From: Bifidobacterium breve
Lineage (GTDB): Bacteria; Actinomycetota; Actinomycetes; Nanopelagicales; Nanopelagicaceae
NCBI GenBank assembly: GCA_945869505.1
Contig: CAMBOZ010000026.1
Span: forward strand, 1-14,058
DNA: 14,058 bases
Reading direction: 5' to 3'
Shown: positions 5,478 through 14,058 of the stretch, one piece after another
How positions within the stretch are numbered: position 1 is the first letter of the stretch
Layout: the number at the start of each line of letters is the position of its first letter
Program-made: the position numbers and the translations under genes
The notes under the pieces: generated by a model
What the model was told of the DNA's origin: nothing
Seen by the model: only the letters and a program-made list of their open reading frames with translations
Database searches by the model: none

Positions 5478-7241
5478 GTGGCTACCAAGCGCGGTATCCA
5501 ATACATCCCTGCCATAGATGGACTGCGTGCCATCGCAGTTATTGCAGTCATTCTTTACCACTTAGGAATTTCTTGGATCCCCGGCGGATTTCTCGGCGTT
5601 GATCTCTTCTTTGTTATCTCTGGATATGTAATTACCAGACTGCTCTTAGATTCAATCCAAGAACGTGGTGGATTAGATCTACGTGACTTCTATATGGCGC
5701 GCATTCGGCGCTTACTACCACCGCTAGTTTTTATGATCGTTGTAACTTCGATCGTAGTTGGAATCTGGGCACCAGATACAACTAAGAAATTCCTAACAGA
5801 TGCGCCATTTTCAATCTTTGGGGGAATGAATTGGTGGCTGGTCTTCAATCAACAAGATTACTTTGAAAGCAGCGGCCGACCACCTCTTTTGCAACACACT
5901 TGGTCACTCGCCGTAGAAGCCCAGTTTTATCTTCTTTGGCCGCTGATCCTGCTCTTGGTTTTAAAGTATTTTGGCAAAAAAGTAATTCCTGCCGCCGCGC
6001 TGACAATTGCGGCGATTTCTGGTGTTGCCTTAATGCTGGTTTCTTTTCAACTAGATGCCACAAACTCTTCCAAAGTAAGCCATATCTACTTTGGAACAGA
6101 CACCCACAGCATTGGGCTTTTCTTAGGTGCAGCCCTTGCCGTTAGTTGGATTCCGCAAAACTTCAACCTGCAAGTAACGCGCCGTGCCCAAGATTTCATT
6201 GACGGCATTGGTGTATTTGGCTTTATCGGAATCTTGGCAACGTTTGCACTTATCGATGAAAGTAAACCAACGCTTTATAGAATTGCTTTTCCACTCGCTG
6301 GAATATTCGGCACTGCCATATTGATTTCAATCGTCCACCCTGCTTCTAGGTTTGCGCCGCTGCTAAGAAACAAAGTTTTGCTTTGGATCGGTGAGCGCTC
6401 CTATGCAATTTATCTTTGGCACTGGGTTATTTTTCAAATCTCACGCCCACAAGTTGATCTTGATGGAGAAAATTGGGCGCTCTTTTCATTAAGAATTTTG
6501 CTGGTTCTTGCAATGGCGGATATTTCTCTGCGTTTAGTTGAACTTCCAATTCGCAGCGGCGCTGTTGCTTATTGGTTCGGTGGTATGAAATATAGAACTA
6601 AGGCAGTTCGCAGAAAACAGAAGCTGACGGTTGCGCTTTCCCTATCAATTATTCTGGCTACTTCAGCGATGGTTAGCGTAAATGCAATTGTGCGAGTGGA
6701 TAGGGAAAATCAAGAACTTATTCAGATCCTTAAAGATGCCGACAAGCCAATCATCACTCCAATCGTGGACTCTGCTAATCCAGGACTTTGGGTCACCGGT
6801 GATTCGGTAATTCTCGGTATTCGCCACATATTAGAGATGAACCATCCGATCGCTTTGATCAATGCTCGAGTTGGAAGACAAGCACCTGAACTTTTAGAGG
6901 TGATGCTCCGCGATGGGCCACTAGTTCTGGACTCACCTGTTGTATTTAACATCGGCAACAACAACGCACTCACCAAAGCGCAGGTAATCGCAATATTTGA
7001 GGCGGTAAAGGCAGCCCCCCAAATAATCGTTGTAAATACCGCAGTTCCAAGGCCATGGCGTGATGCAAATAATGATTTGATAAACGAAATAGCAGCGACT
7101 TATCCGAATACGGTAGTAGTTAGATGGGATCAAATCTCAGAAGGTCACCCGGAATACTTTGCGCCAGATGGCGTTCACTTAGTGCCGACTGGTGCGCGAG
7201 CATACGTTGCAGCGATTACCAGCAATCTCGAGAAAAATTAG
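5478..7241 (+). CDS. OafA-type membrane acyltransferase with C-terminal SGNH domain
   Basis: This 587-residue enzyme has the typical two-part layout of cell-envelope O-acetyltransferases. Residues 8-360 form the acyltransferase-3 membrane domain of about ten helices, opening with YIPAIDGLRAIAVIAVILYH (catalytic-type H28), then GGFLGVDLFFVISGYVI and HTWSLAVEAQFYLLWPL. An eleventh helix (384-402) leads to an extracytoplasmic SGNH domain (about 425-587) with block I GDS (441-443), block III GNN (493-495) and block V DGVH with D564 and H567 as the Asp-His pair. Such proteins acetylate peptidoglycan, polysaccharides or glycolipids; the substrate cannot be read from sequence. The start is GTG (5478), five bases after the coiled-coil gene. 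The gene ends at a bidirectional terminator. Confidence 0.93.
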   Translation: MATKRGIQYIPAIDGLRAIAVIAVILYHLGISWIPGGFLGVDLFFVISGYVITRLLLDSIQERGGLDLRDFYMARIRRLLPPLVFMIVVTSIVVGIWAPDTTKKFLTDAPFSIFGGMNWWLVFNQQDYFESSGRPPLLQHTWSLAVEAQFYLLWPLILLLVLKYFGKKVIPAAALTIAAISGVALMLVSFQLDATNSSKVSHIYFGTDTHSIGLFLGAALAVSWIPQNFNLQVTRRAQDFIDGIGVFGFIGILATFALIDESKPTLYRIAFPLAGIFGTAILISIVHPASRFAPLLRNKVLLWIGERSYAIYLWHWVIFQISRPQVDLDGENWALFSLRILLVLAMADISLRLVELPIRSGAVAYWFGGMKYRTKAVRRKQKLTVALSLSIILATSAMVSVNAIVRVDRENQELIQILKDADKPIITPIVDSANPGLWVTGDSVILGIRHILEMNHPIALINARVGRQAPELLEVMLRDGPLVLDSPVVFNIGNNNALTKAQVIAIFEAVKAAPQIIVVNTAVPRPWRDANNDLINEIAATYPNTVVVRWDQISEGHPEYFAPDGVHLVPTGARAYVAAITSNLEKN

Positions 7242-7245
7242 CAAT

Positions 7246-7281
7246 AAAAATAGCCCCAACCAATTGGCTGGGGCTATTTTT
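7246..7281. terminator. Bidirectional rho-independent terminator
   Basis: A 12-bp perfect stem, AAAAATAGCCCC (7246-7257) with GGGGCTATTTTT (7270-7281), is extended inward by A-T and CC/GG pairs around an AATT loop. It has T runs on both strands and sits between two convergent genes, ending the acyltransferase transcript from the left and the long minus-strand operon from the right. Confidence 0.93.
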
Positions 7282-7292
7282 ATTTAAACTAT

Positions 7293-8165
7293 TTACGCAA
7301 ACTGGCCGCTGAATCCGAATGCCTTGGCAGTTGCAATTTGACCATCAGAGTAAACAGATGAAACACGGAATGAAGTTGATCCATCTGCTGATCCCTTGGT
7401 GAATTCAATTGAAAGTTGCGTTGCTGGCAGCATTCCAGATTCTATCCATTCGCCCATTCCGGAACGAGTTTCAAACTTATATCCAGTTAATCCGGCAGTT
7501 GCAGCTGGTGCTTTCCAGGTAATGACCATTACTGACTTCTCAGCATCTTTCCAATTTCCTATGAAACGTCCAGGAGCTTCAACTGCAGCAACTGGTTCAG
7601 TTGTTGCTGGCTCACTTGCTTCTGGGGTTGCTTCAGGTGTTGCCTCTTCGGTCATTTCAGGAGCAGCTGATTCAGTTGCAACAGGTGCTGCATCATCAGT
7701 TGTCGAAGCTGGACGAGAGATAACGATTATTGCAAGCAATGCGATACCGATGATCGCTGCAATTAGCACGCGTGGTGAAGTACCTTGTTTAGGTGCAGCA
7801 CTTGGCTTTGCAGGTGCTGAAGGCTTTGCAGGTGCTGGTGTAGTAGTGACATTTACGCGAGATGCGCTCTTAGATCCACCAAGTGGTACTGGCGGAATAA
7901 CAATTTTGCTAGCAGAAGCAGATTTCTTAACCGCAGATTTTTTCTTCGCTGGTGCTTTCTTCGCTACCTTCTTGGCGGCAGACTTCTTCTTTGCCGGCGC
8001 TTTCTTCGCTACTTTTTTCGCCGCAGCCTTTTTCTTCGCTGGCGCTTTCTTAGCTACCTTCTTGGCAGCAGACTTCTTTTTCGCTGGCGCTTTTTTAGCG
8101 GGAGCTTTCTTAGCTACTTTTTTCTTGGCAACTTTTTTTGTTGCAGCTTTCTTTTTTACGGCCAC
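7293..8165 (-). CDS. Histone-H1-like membrane-anchored protein with exported FN3-like domain
   Basis: This 290-residue protein joins three parts. Residues 1-85 are a Lys/Ala/Pro-rich tail like histone H1 or the C-terminus of actinobacterial HupB, built from 15-residue repeats of the form KKSAAKKVAKKAPAK (30-44, 45-59, 60-74, partial 75-81). After a Ser/Pro/Ala linker comes one membrane helix (133-150, VLIAAIIGIALLAIIVIS). Then follow an acidic Thr/Pro/Glu/Ala-rich stretch (153-197) and a fibronectin-III-like domain (about 200-290, with VITWKAPAA, LTGYKFETRSG and SFRVSSVYSDG). By the positive-inside rule the basic tail is cytoplasmic and the FN3 part outside. A nucleoid-to-envelope tether or a wall-binding protein would fit; function is not established. 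The GTG start (8163-8165) is supported by GAAGGAG (8173-8179) seven bases upstream. It is the last gene of the operon, 43 bases after rdgB. Confidence 0.78.
   Translation of the reverse strand: MAVKKKAATKKVAKKKVAKKAPAKKAPAKKKSAAKKVAKKAPAKKKAAAKKVAKKAPAKKKSAAKKVAKKAPAKKKSAVKKSASASKIVIPPVPLGGSKSASRVNVTTTPAPAKPSAPAKPSAAPKQGTSPRVLIAAIIGIALLAIIVISRPASTTDDAAPVATESAAPEMTEEATPEATPEASEPATTEPVAAVEAPGRFIGNWKDAEKSVMVITWKAPAATAGLTGYKFETRSGMGEWIESGMLPATQLSIEFTKGSADGSTSFRVSSVYSDGQIATAKAFGFSGQFA
7923..8078 (-). repeat. 45-bp tandem repeats encoding the histone-like tail
   Basis: About 3.5 copies of a 45-bp unit code for residues 30-81 of the histone-like protein. The units differ mostly at silent or Ser/Ala positions, so they are diverged in DNA but kept in protein. 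Copy number is likely to vary between strains through replication slippage. Confidence 0.85.
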
Positions 8166-8172
8166 GGTTAAA

Positions 8173-8179
8173 CTCCTTC
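8173..8179 (-). promoter_or_regulatory. Shine-Dalgarno that fixes the GTG start of the histone-like gene
   Basis: On the minus strand GAAGGAG lies seven bases before GTG (8163-8165). This near-ideal site supports the non-ATG start and suggests high translation. Confidence 0.8.
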
Positions 8180-8208
8180 AGGATTGAGCGATCTCGTATG
8201 AACCAAGT

Positions 8209-8829
8209 TTAGCCTAGGGTGTTAAGCAAAGTGATGACATGAGGTGCGATAGCGCGGAGTGATTTCCCGCGATGGCTAATTGCATCTTTCGCTTCCGCGC
8301 TCATTTGCGCGCTGGATATCTCTAAGCCATCTGGACGAAAGATTGGGTCATAGCCAAATCCCTGATCTCCGACTGGGCTGTGAAGAATCCAACCGTCGAA
8401 GTGAGCTTCCTCAACATGTGTGCGCCCATCTGGCAAAGCCAACGCTGCAACGCATGTGAAATGCGCACCGCGTTTTTCATCCGGAACTCCAATTAATGAA
8501 TCCAAAACTTTTGCAGTGTTTGCTCTGTCATCTCCATGACTTCCGGCCCAGCGTGCAGAAAATATTCCAGGGTCTCCATTTAGGAAATCAACACAAAGTC
8601 CACTGTCATCGGCAATAGCTGGAATGCCCGATGCAAAACACATTTCTCGCGCCTTTAAGAGTGCATTTTCTTCAAAGGTTGATCCGGTTTCATCAACATC
8701 GTGGAGCTCGGGAAATTGCTCAAGGCCTACTAACTCAATTTCTCCTGCAGCAATATCTTCAAGGATGCGACGGAACTCTTCAATCTTGCCTTTATTGCGA
8801 GTGGCAAGAAGTAATTTGTGCCGAGTCAC
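8209..8829 (-). CDS. rdgB: RdgB/HAM1 non-canonical purine NTP pyrophosphatase
   Basis: This enzyme hydrolyses dITP, ITP and XTP to monophosphates and keeps deaminated purines out of DNA and RNA. At 206 residues it is the usual length. Family motifs are the N-terminal phosphate-binding [14 protein letters not shown] (7-19), the catalytic ADDSGLCVD (73-81) with D74 and D75, [11 protein letters not shown] (154-164) and SHRGKSL (185-191). The GTG start at 8829 overlaps the end of rph by four bases (GTGA), so the two are translationally coupled. The rph-rdgB pair is a widely conserved actinobacterial neighbourhood. It is followed on the same strand by the histone-like gene. Confidence 0.96.
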   Translation of the reverse strand: MTRHKLLLATRNKGKIEEFRRILEDIAAGEIELVGLEQFPELHDVDETGSTFEENALLKAREMCFASGIPAIADDSGLCVDFLNGDPGIFSARWAGSHGDDRANTAKVLDSLIGVPDEKRGAHFTCVAALALPDGRTHVEEAHFDGWILHSPVGDQGFGYDPIFRPDGLEISSAQMSAEAKDAISHRGKSLRAIAPHVITLLNTLG

Positions 8830-9551
8830 TTAGCAAGTGCCGCTTTCTGAATTTCTCCAAGGTCTACACATCCGGCAACGGCCAAATCAAGAAGTGAGTT
8901 AAGCAAAGAACGATCAAATGGCACACCTTCAGCGGTTCCCTGCACTTCGATAAATCTTCCATCGCCACTGCAGACAACGTTCATATCTGTATCTGCGCGA
9001 ACATCTTCTTCATAGCAAAGATCTAGCATCGGAACTCCATCGATAATTCCAACTGAAATTGCAGCAACAGAATCACTCAAAGGTTTGGAATCGGCCTTGA
9101 TGTGTCCTTGCGACTTCGCCCAAGTTATTGCATCTGCCAGTGCAACATATGCACCAGTGATTGCTGCGGTGCGAGTTCCACCATCGGCTTGCAAAACATC
9201 ACAGTCGATCACGATTGTGTTTTCGCCCAGCTCTTTCATATCTACGATTGCGCGAAGTGATCTGCCGACTAGGCGAGAGATTTCTTGTGTGCGACCGCCT
9301 AATTTTCCTTTAACGCTCTCGCGGTCAGAACGTGTGTGAGTTGCACGAGGCAACATCGCATATTCAGAAGTTACCCAGCCTTTTCCGGAATCTTTCAACC
9401 AACGAGGCACTCCGGGAGTAAATGAGGCGACGCAAAGTACGCGAGTCTTACCAAATTCAACTAGTACGGAACCTTCTGCGTGATCTAGCCACTTGCGAGT
9501 GATTTTGATTTCGCGAAGTTGATTTTCATTTCTTCCGTCGATGCGTGCCAT
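8826..9551 (-). CDS. rph: Ribonuclease PH
   Basis: RNase PH is a phosphate-dependent 3'-5' exoribonuclease that trims tRNA precursors and forms a hexameric ring. The 241-residue length is standard. It starts with the typical R.DGR.....R.I element (3-15) and carries the RSDRESVKG loop (74-82), phosphate-binding GGRTQEI (85-91, R87) and [18 protein letters not shown] (121-138). All expected catalytic-site motifs are present, unlike the frameshifted rph of laboratory E. coli K-12. The ATG (9549-9551) directly follows the murI stop with no bases between, and a GGAAG element in the murI end is a plausible ribosome binding site. It overlaps rdgB by four bases. Confidence 0.97.
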   Translation of the reverse strand: MARIDGRNENQLREIKITRKWLDHAEGSVLVEFGKTRVLCVASFTPGVPRWLKDSGKGWVTSEYAMLPRATHTRSDRESVKGKLGGRTQEISRLVGRSLRAIVDMKELGENTIVIDCDVLQADGGTRTAAITGAYVALADAITWAKSQGHIKADSKPLSDSVAAISVGIIDGVPMLDLCYEEDVRADTDMNVVCSGDGRFIEVQGTAEGVPFDRSLLNSLLDLAVAGCVDLGEIQKAALAK

Positions 9552-10352
9552 TTACTTCCATTCTATGTGTTTAACGGAGCCCACTTCGGGTCCCAAGAAT
9601 CGTCGTGCCAGAACTTCAAAGGCAGCAGAATCACCTGTGGCTAAAAAGGAGTGAGTGGCAGGGCTTGCGGCTGTTTCACGCAGCAGTGAGTTCTCAACCA
9701 GGGTGCGATAAAGATCTTTTGCGGTTTCTTCAGCACTTGAAACGAGTGAAACGTTATTGCCCATTACATAGGAAATCACACCAGTCAAAAGTGGATAGTG
9801 GGTGCATCCCAATACCAATGTATCTACATCAGATTCCATCATCGGCGCTAAATATTCGCGCGCCACTTTTGTAATCGCTTCGCCTGAAGTTTCTCCGCGT
9901 TCTACATATTCCACAAAGAGCGGACATGCGATTGAAGTGATTTGTAATTGTGGAGCTGCAGCGAAAGCATCTAAGTAAGCCTTTGAATCAATGGTTGCTC
10001 TTGTGCCAATTACACCGATGCGTCCGGTGCGCGTTGCTGCAACTGCACGGCGAACTGCAGGCTGAATAACTTCGACGACGGGGATCGAATAACGTTCTCG
10101 CGCATCACGCAACATTGCAGCGCTAGCTGTATTGCAAGCAATTACCAGAGCCTTTACGCCTTGGTCTACTAGATAATCTAAAGTTTCAAGTGAGTATGTT
10201 CTGACTTCTGCAAGTGAGCGCGGACCATAAGGACCGCGAGCGGTGTCACCTATATAAAGAGTGGATTCATTTGGAAGTTGATCAAGGATTGCACGAGCAA
10301 CGGTTAATCCGCCAACTCCTGAATCAAATATTCCAATCGGTGCATCACTCAC
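9552..10352 (-). CDS. murI: Glutamate racemase
   Basis: MurI interconverts L- and D-glutamate without a cofactor and supplies D-Glu for peptidoglycan precursors. The 266-residue protein shows [13 protein letters not shown] (6-18, D10), IACNTASA (71-78) with the first catalytic cysteine C73, and LGCTHYPLL (181-189) with the second, C183, and its neighbouring His. The two-domain pseudo-symmetric fold is complete. The start is GTG at 10352; an ATG two bases upstream is out of frame. TACTCT lies seven bases before it, so a weak internal promoter is possible, but cysM ends only 33 bases upstream. In Mycobacterium tuberculosis a rhomboid protease gene lies between cysM and murI and a metallo-beta-lactamase-like gene between murI and rph; both are absent here. 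Confidence 0.96.
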   Translation of the reverse strand: MSDAPIGIFDSGVGGLTVARAILDQLPNESTLYIGDTARGPYGPRSLAEVRTYSLETLDYLVDQGVKALVIACNTASAAMLRDARERYSIPVVEVIQPAVRRAVAATRTGRIGVIGTRATIDSKAYLDAFAAAPQLQITSIACPLFVEYVERGETSGEAITKVAREYLAPMMESDVDTLVLGCTHYPLLTGVISYVMGNNVSLVSSAEETAKDLYRTLVENSLLRETAASPATHSFLATGDSAAFEVLARRFLGPEVGSVKHIEWK

Positions 10353-10385
10353 ATAGGCAAGAGTACCTTGTGTTTTAGGAGAGCT

Positions 10386-11611
<1,226 letters not shown>

Positions 11612-11617
11612 GGCTTC

Positions 11618-11623
11618 ATTATG
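11618..11623 (-). promoter_or_regulatory. Putative internal leaderless promoter -10 before cysO
   Basis: On the minus strand CATAAT, five of six to TATAAT, is followed by six bases (GAAGCC) and the cysO ATG. TTACCG, 18 bases further upstream, is a possible -35. It would let cysO and cysM be expressed apart from mec, for instance under cysteine or oxidative stress. This is inferred from pattern only. Confidence 0.4.
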
Positions 11624-11636
11624 GCGAAGAAATACC

Positions 11637-12053
11637 TTAATCGGTAATTGAAACTTCTTCCTCGGTTACTACCCCATCAATTATGCGATATGAGCGGAAT
11701 TCAATTGCAGGTGCAATCTCTTTGCGGCTAGAGACGAGTACATAATGCGCCCCGGGCTCGCCAGCATATGCAATATCCGTGCGAGATGGGTAAGCCTCTG
11801 TCTCGGTGTGAGAATGATAGATAACAACAATCTCTTCATCTTCATCGTCAACTTCGCGATATAGCGCAAGTAAATCTTTCGGATCAAATTCATAAAATGT
11901 TGGCGAGTGCGCGGCGTTGACCATTGCTTTTAAACGAGAAGCTTTTCCTGAACCTGCTGGACCAAGAATTACTCCGCAGCACTCGTCGGGATATTCAGCG
12001 CGAGATTGCGCGACGATCGCATCAACAAATGCGCGAGAAATTGTCAGTGCCAT
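11637..12053 (-). CDS. mec: JAMM/Mov34 metallopeptidase releasing cysteine from CysO
   Basis: Mec is a zinc peptidase that cuts the CysO-cysteine adduct, freeing cysteine and regenerating CysO. The JAMM signature is complete: E24 in DECCGVILG and HSHTETEAYPSRTD with H80, H82, S90 and D93 in the exact HxHx7SxxD spacing. At 138 residues it matches the short stand-alone Mec proteins. The ATG (12051-12053) has no clear Shine-Dalgarno; TAGAAT elements lie four and nine bases upstream. It follows the DUF2017 gene after 57 bases filled mostly by a 15-bp tandem repeat. Placement directly before cysO-cysM matches the Mycobacterium mec-cysO-cysM locus. Confidence 0.95.
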   Translation of the reverse strand: MALTISRAFVDAIVAQSRAEYPDECCGVILGPAGSGKASRLKAMVNAAHSPTFYEFDPKDLLALYREVDDEDEEIVVIYHSHTETEAYPSRTDIAYAGEPGAHYVLVSSRKEIAPAIEFRSYRIIDGVVTEEEVSITD

Positions 12054-12065
12054 AAGAATTCTATT

Positions 12066-12125
12066 CTAACTCTCATCGAACTAGCTTTCATCGACCTAAC
12101 TCTCATCCAACTAGCTCTCATCCAT
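12066..12125 (-). repeat. Four tandem 15-bp repeats across the DUF2017 stop codon
   Basis: Plus-strand units are CTAACTCTCATCGAA (12066), CTAGCTTTCATCGAC (12081), CTAACTCTCATCCAA (12096) and CTAGCTCTCATCCAT (12111). On the coding strand the frame reads MDES-stop, then LDES-stop, VDES-stop and FDES-stop. Units alternate AAC/AGC, which suggests a 15-bp duplication followed by a 30-bp duplication. The first coding unit holds the real C-terminus of the DUF2017 protein; the other three fill the gap to mec. Confidence 0.93.
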
Positions 12126-12665
12126 TAGGGCTTCAATCAAACCTTCTTGTAGCCAGCCCAGCCAGCCATAAACTATATAAACACCGCGCAGCGGATCATC
12201 CGGTGCCAATAGTTCTAACTCATCTTGAGTGCGCTCTTGCACATTTAATCGAACGCCAAGAGCCAACCGAATATCGTTTACCGCGCCAAGCCAGGCATTC
12301 GCGCCGTCATGATCTAAATCAATAACTCCATCTTCCGCACTTTTTAAATACATGCGCATAGCCATTGCGTGTGCTTGCTTTTTATTTCGCAATGTTGATT
12401 CGGTGTAACGACGAAATTCTGCTGAGTCCGCTTGATCTTGATATGCATTTGGAAGCAAGCGATGAAGCACTTCGTCTTCTGGTGGAGAATCGTGCGAAGT
12501 TATTCCGACCATTGCAGCCAGTGGATCTTCGTGTCCGTGATCTATGCGCTCTGCCAGCAGTTCAATAATTTGCTCCGCTAGATTAATTAATATTTCTCTC
12601 TCATTCTGCGCAAATTCTGCGATATATGAATTGCTTCCGTGGCGTTTAAATCCCTCTGATGTCAT
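12111..12665 (-). CDS. DUF2017 family protein
   Basis: This 184-residue protein matches the DUF2017 family, almost always found next to clpS in Actinobacteria. Typical elements are [16 protein letters not shown] (23-38), [21 protein letters not shown] (69-89), and a C-terminal helical part with [15 protein letters not shown] and [22 protein letters not shown]. No catalytic motif is apparent and the function is unknown to me; gene neighbourhood suggests a partner of ClpS or Clp protease. The ATG (12663-12665) overlaps the clpS stop by four bases (ATGA). Its 3' end is formed by the first unit of a four-copy 15-bp tandem repeat, so the C-terminal MDES may be polymorphic. Confidence 0.88.
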   Translation of the reverse strand: MTSEGFKRHGSNSYIAEFAQNEREILINLAEQIIELLAERIDHGHEDPLAAMVGITSHDSPPEDEVLHRLLPNAYQDQADSAEFRRYTESTLRNKKQAHAMAMRMYLKSAEDGVIDLDHDGANAWLGAVNDIRLALGVRLNVQERTQDELELLAPDDPLRGVYIVYGWLGWLQEGLIEALMDES

Positions 12666-12958
12666 AGCGCTTGATCACCACGCTGCAGCGTTGCCCAGAG
12701 ACCATACTCGTGCAGACGCGCAACATCGTGTTCCATTTCTTCACGACTTCCAGTTGAAACTACCGCTTTACCTTCGGTATGAACTTTCATCATTAATTCT
12801 TGCGCTTTTGCTTTAGAAAAACCGAAGAGTTCCATCAATACATAAGTTACATAGGTCATCAGATTTACCGGGTCATCCCAAACAATGGTTACCCAAGGAG
12901 TATCGCCAGAGAAGATCGCGCGGATCTCCTCCTCGATTTTGGTATCTGTCTTAACCAT
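12662..12958 (-). CDS. clpS: Clp protease adaptor ClpS
   Basis: ClpS hands N-degron substrates to the ClpC or ClpA unfoldase. The 98-residue protein has [21 protein letters not shown] (21-41) with the DDPVNLM element of actinobacterial ClpS, and KVHTEGKA (58-64) with H60; the DD pair, Met and His line the pocket that binds N-terminal residues. The start is set at ATG 12956-12958, because it shares one base with the stop of the upstream gene (TGATG). An open extension upstream to 13003 would overlap that gene and is not supported. It overlaps the DUF2017 gene by four bases at its 3' end. Confidence 0.93.
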   Translation of the reverse strand: MVKTDTKIEEEIRAIFSGDTPWVTIVWDDPVNLMTYVTYVLMELFGFSKAKAQELMMKVHTEGKAVVSTGSREEMEHDVARLHEYGLWATLQRGDQAL

Positions 12959-14058
12959 CACCGGATAATGATAGAGAATTCTGGGGCCGCTACTTGCCGC
13001 CAAATTGCATCGCTTTGAACAAGGACTTGGTAGCGCACAATGGAACGCTTTTCGCCAGAAATTGAGAAGGTAAAGCCACCTTGCTCATCGGTTGTTGCAG
13101 TTGCAACGTTTTTCCAAGCGCCGGCGGTGTACTTCATCAACGAGACAGTTGCTCCGGCACTTCTTGGTCGCACTACACCCGAGATTGCAAACGGTGTGCC
13201 GTTCTTCATAGTTCCTGGCGCACTCAAAGAAATTGTTCGGTCAATTTGAATTGCAATCTCATTACTAATTGATTCTGCGCGCTCCCACGTTCCTTCAGTT
13301 GCTATACGAACGCTGGTCGGTTTGCCTAATAAAATTGGGACTGCAAATTTGCCATCAGCACCTGAAGTTACAGTGCCGAGTAAACGCCAAGTGAGATCAG
13401 TCGCGCTCTTGCCTTCTATGCGGACTGGAATTGCCGCCACTGGAGTCGTGTCTTCCAGTGTTATTAATCCGCTCAAATTAATAGCACGCGCATAAAGTGA
13501 AGATGCCTTATCAGTTGTGAGCGTGCTCAATACCTTTGCAGGTGCAATATTTATCGCAGTTTGGCGGATCGCATCCATCGCCAACGGCTCCTCCATGCCC
13601 AGAGTCCAGGCGGTCATTCCACCAAGCTTGTATTTCGCAACTAAATCGGCGCGCATTTTATAACTCTGTGCATTTTGGTACCACGCCGTACGTGTTGCGG
13701 TACAAATCGTTGAAAGACCGGCAGCAGTGGTTCCTTCGTATGATTTTGTATACGTAAAGGTTGCTTCGCCATTCTTTGCATCAAAAACTGGTGTTGTCTT
13801 GTAGCCATCAGCCAGAGAGGCAGCGTCGCGCATTACAAATGTCGCAGCCTTAGCCCCAGCTTTAATTGCCTTGGCAAAAGGTGCCGGACATACGCCTTCG
13901 ACCTTTGTCACCCAATCTCGACCAAAGCCTGCAACGCCAACGTAAACTTTTGATGCTGGCATTATGGAGGTTGCATATGCAACTGTTTTTTCAGTCCAAG
14001 CAATCGGACCTATAGGCCCAACCTTCGCAACTGAATAGTCGTAAGTCATAATTCTCAA
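12958..14058 (-). CDS. GH18-type exported glycosidase with two Ig-like domains, C-terminal part
   Basis: Only the last 366 codons are in the window; the true start is beyond the right edge. RIMTYDYS (2-9) is the sixth beta strand of a glycoside hydrolase 18 barrel, and [13 protein letters not shown] (146-158) is the eighth strand with the conserved Trp at the base of the active site. The catalytic DxxDxDxE motif would lie upstream and cannot be checked. Residues 186-275 and 276-366 look like two beta-sandwich domains ([20 protein letters not shown] and [20 protein letters not shown]), as in wall- or polysaccharide-binding modules. The pattern is closer to YaaH-like wall hydrolases than to classic chitinases, but the substrate is uncertain. 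The stop overlaps the clpS start by one base, so an exported enzyme is translationally coupled to a cytosolic protease adaptor. Confidence 0.83.
   Translation of the reverse strand: MRIMTYDYSVAKVGPIGPIAWTEKTVAYATSIMPASKVYVGVAGFGRDWVTKVEGVCPAPFAKAIKAGAKAATFVMRDAASLADGYKTTPVFDAKNGEATFTYTKSYEGTTAAGLSTICTATRTAWYQNAQSYKMRADLVAKYKLGGMTAWTLGMEEPLAMDAIRQTAINIAPAKVLSTLTTDKASSLYARAINLSGLITLEDTTPVAAIPVRIEGKSATDLTWRLLGTVTSGADGKFAVPILLGKPTSVRIATEGTWERAESISNEIAIQIDRTISLSAPGTMKNGTPFAISGVVRPRSAGATVSLMKYTAGAWKNVATATTDEQGGFTFSISGEKRSIVRYQVLVQSDAIWRQVAAPEFSIIIR

Noticed and set aside
7923..8078. Regular 45-bp repeats considered as a CRISPR-like array
   Set aside because: There are no spacers; the units are coding, in frame and contiguous, and encode the KKSAAKKVAKKAPAK tail.
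7396..8187. Long plus-strand open frame of 263 codons opposite the histone-like gene
   Set aside because: It is the antisense of a Lys/Ala repeat, giving Phe/Ala-rich low-complexity protein with no family match and no start signals.
12959..13003. Upstream extension of ClpS (15 extra codons)
   Set aside because: It would overlap the GH18 gene by 45 bases; the TGATG junction gives a start that matches normal ClpS length.

Overview
This window looks like a compact, moderately AT-rich genome of a planktonic freshwater actinobacterium. The closest fit is the acI lineage (order Nanopelagicales, Planktophila/Nanopelagicus type). This rests on four things: an actinorhodopsin gene, the actinobacterial order clpS - DUF2017 - mec - cysO - cysM - murI - rph - rdgB, the argS-lysA pair, and very short or overlapping gene junctions. 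The lineage is inferred from content and order; no database search was possible.

Layout. Positions 1-2009 (minus) hold argS followed by the start of lysA, which runs off the left edge. Positions 2108-2189 hold tRNA-Leu(UAG), followed on the plus strand by a small helix-hairpin-helix DNA-binding protein (2208-2540). Positions 2584-3685 (minus) hold a green-tuned actinorhodopsin proton pump with the carotenoid-antenna glycine, a strong terminator (2871-2900), and a small three-helix membrane protein. A 270-base divergent intergenic region separates actinorhodopsin from a TrhA/hemolysin III-type PAQR membrane protein (3956-4624, plus). A plus-strand pair follows: a long coiled-coil protein with a Lys/Ala-rich tail (4669-5472) and an OafA-type acyltransferase-SGNH protein (5478-7241). 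It ends at a bidirectional terminator (7246-7281).

From the right edge down to 7293 all genes lie on the minus strand in one probable transcription unit of ten: GH18-type exported glycosidase (partial), clpS, DUF2017, mec, cysO, cysM, murI, rph, rdgB and a histone-H1-like membrane-anchored protein. Mec, CysO and CysM form the sulfur-carrier-protein route to cysteine from O-phosphoserine, as known in Mycobacterium. MurI supplies D-glutamate for peptidoglycan, Rph trims tRNA 3' ends, RdgB cleans the nucleotide pool, and ClpS is the N-degron adaptor of Clp protease. Compared with the Mycobacterium tuberculosis order, the rhomboid and metallo-beta-lactamase genes are missing.

The most notable observations are: (i) a recurrent -10-like hexamer placed exactly six bases before the ATG of six genes, pointing to leaderless transcripts; (ii) four tandem 15-bp units at the 3' end of the DUF2017 gene, each carrying an in-frame stop; (iii) a fusion of histone-like tail, membrane segment and exported FN3-like domain; (iv) carotenoid-antenna architecture in the actinorhodopsin. 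No mobile elements, CRISPR arrays or rRNA genes were seen.
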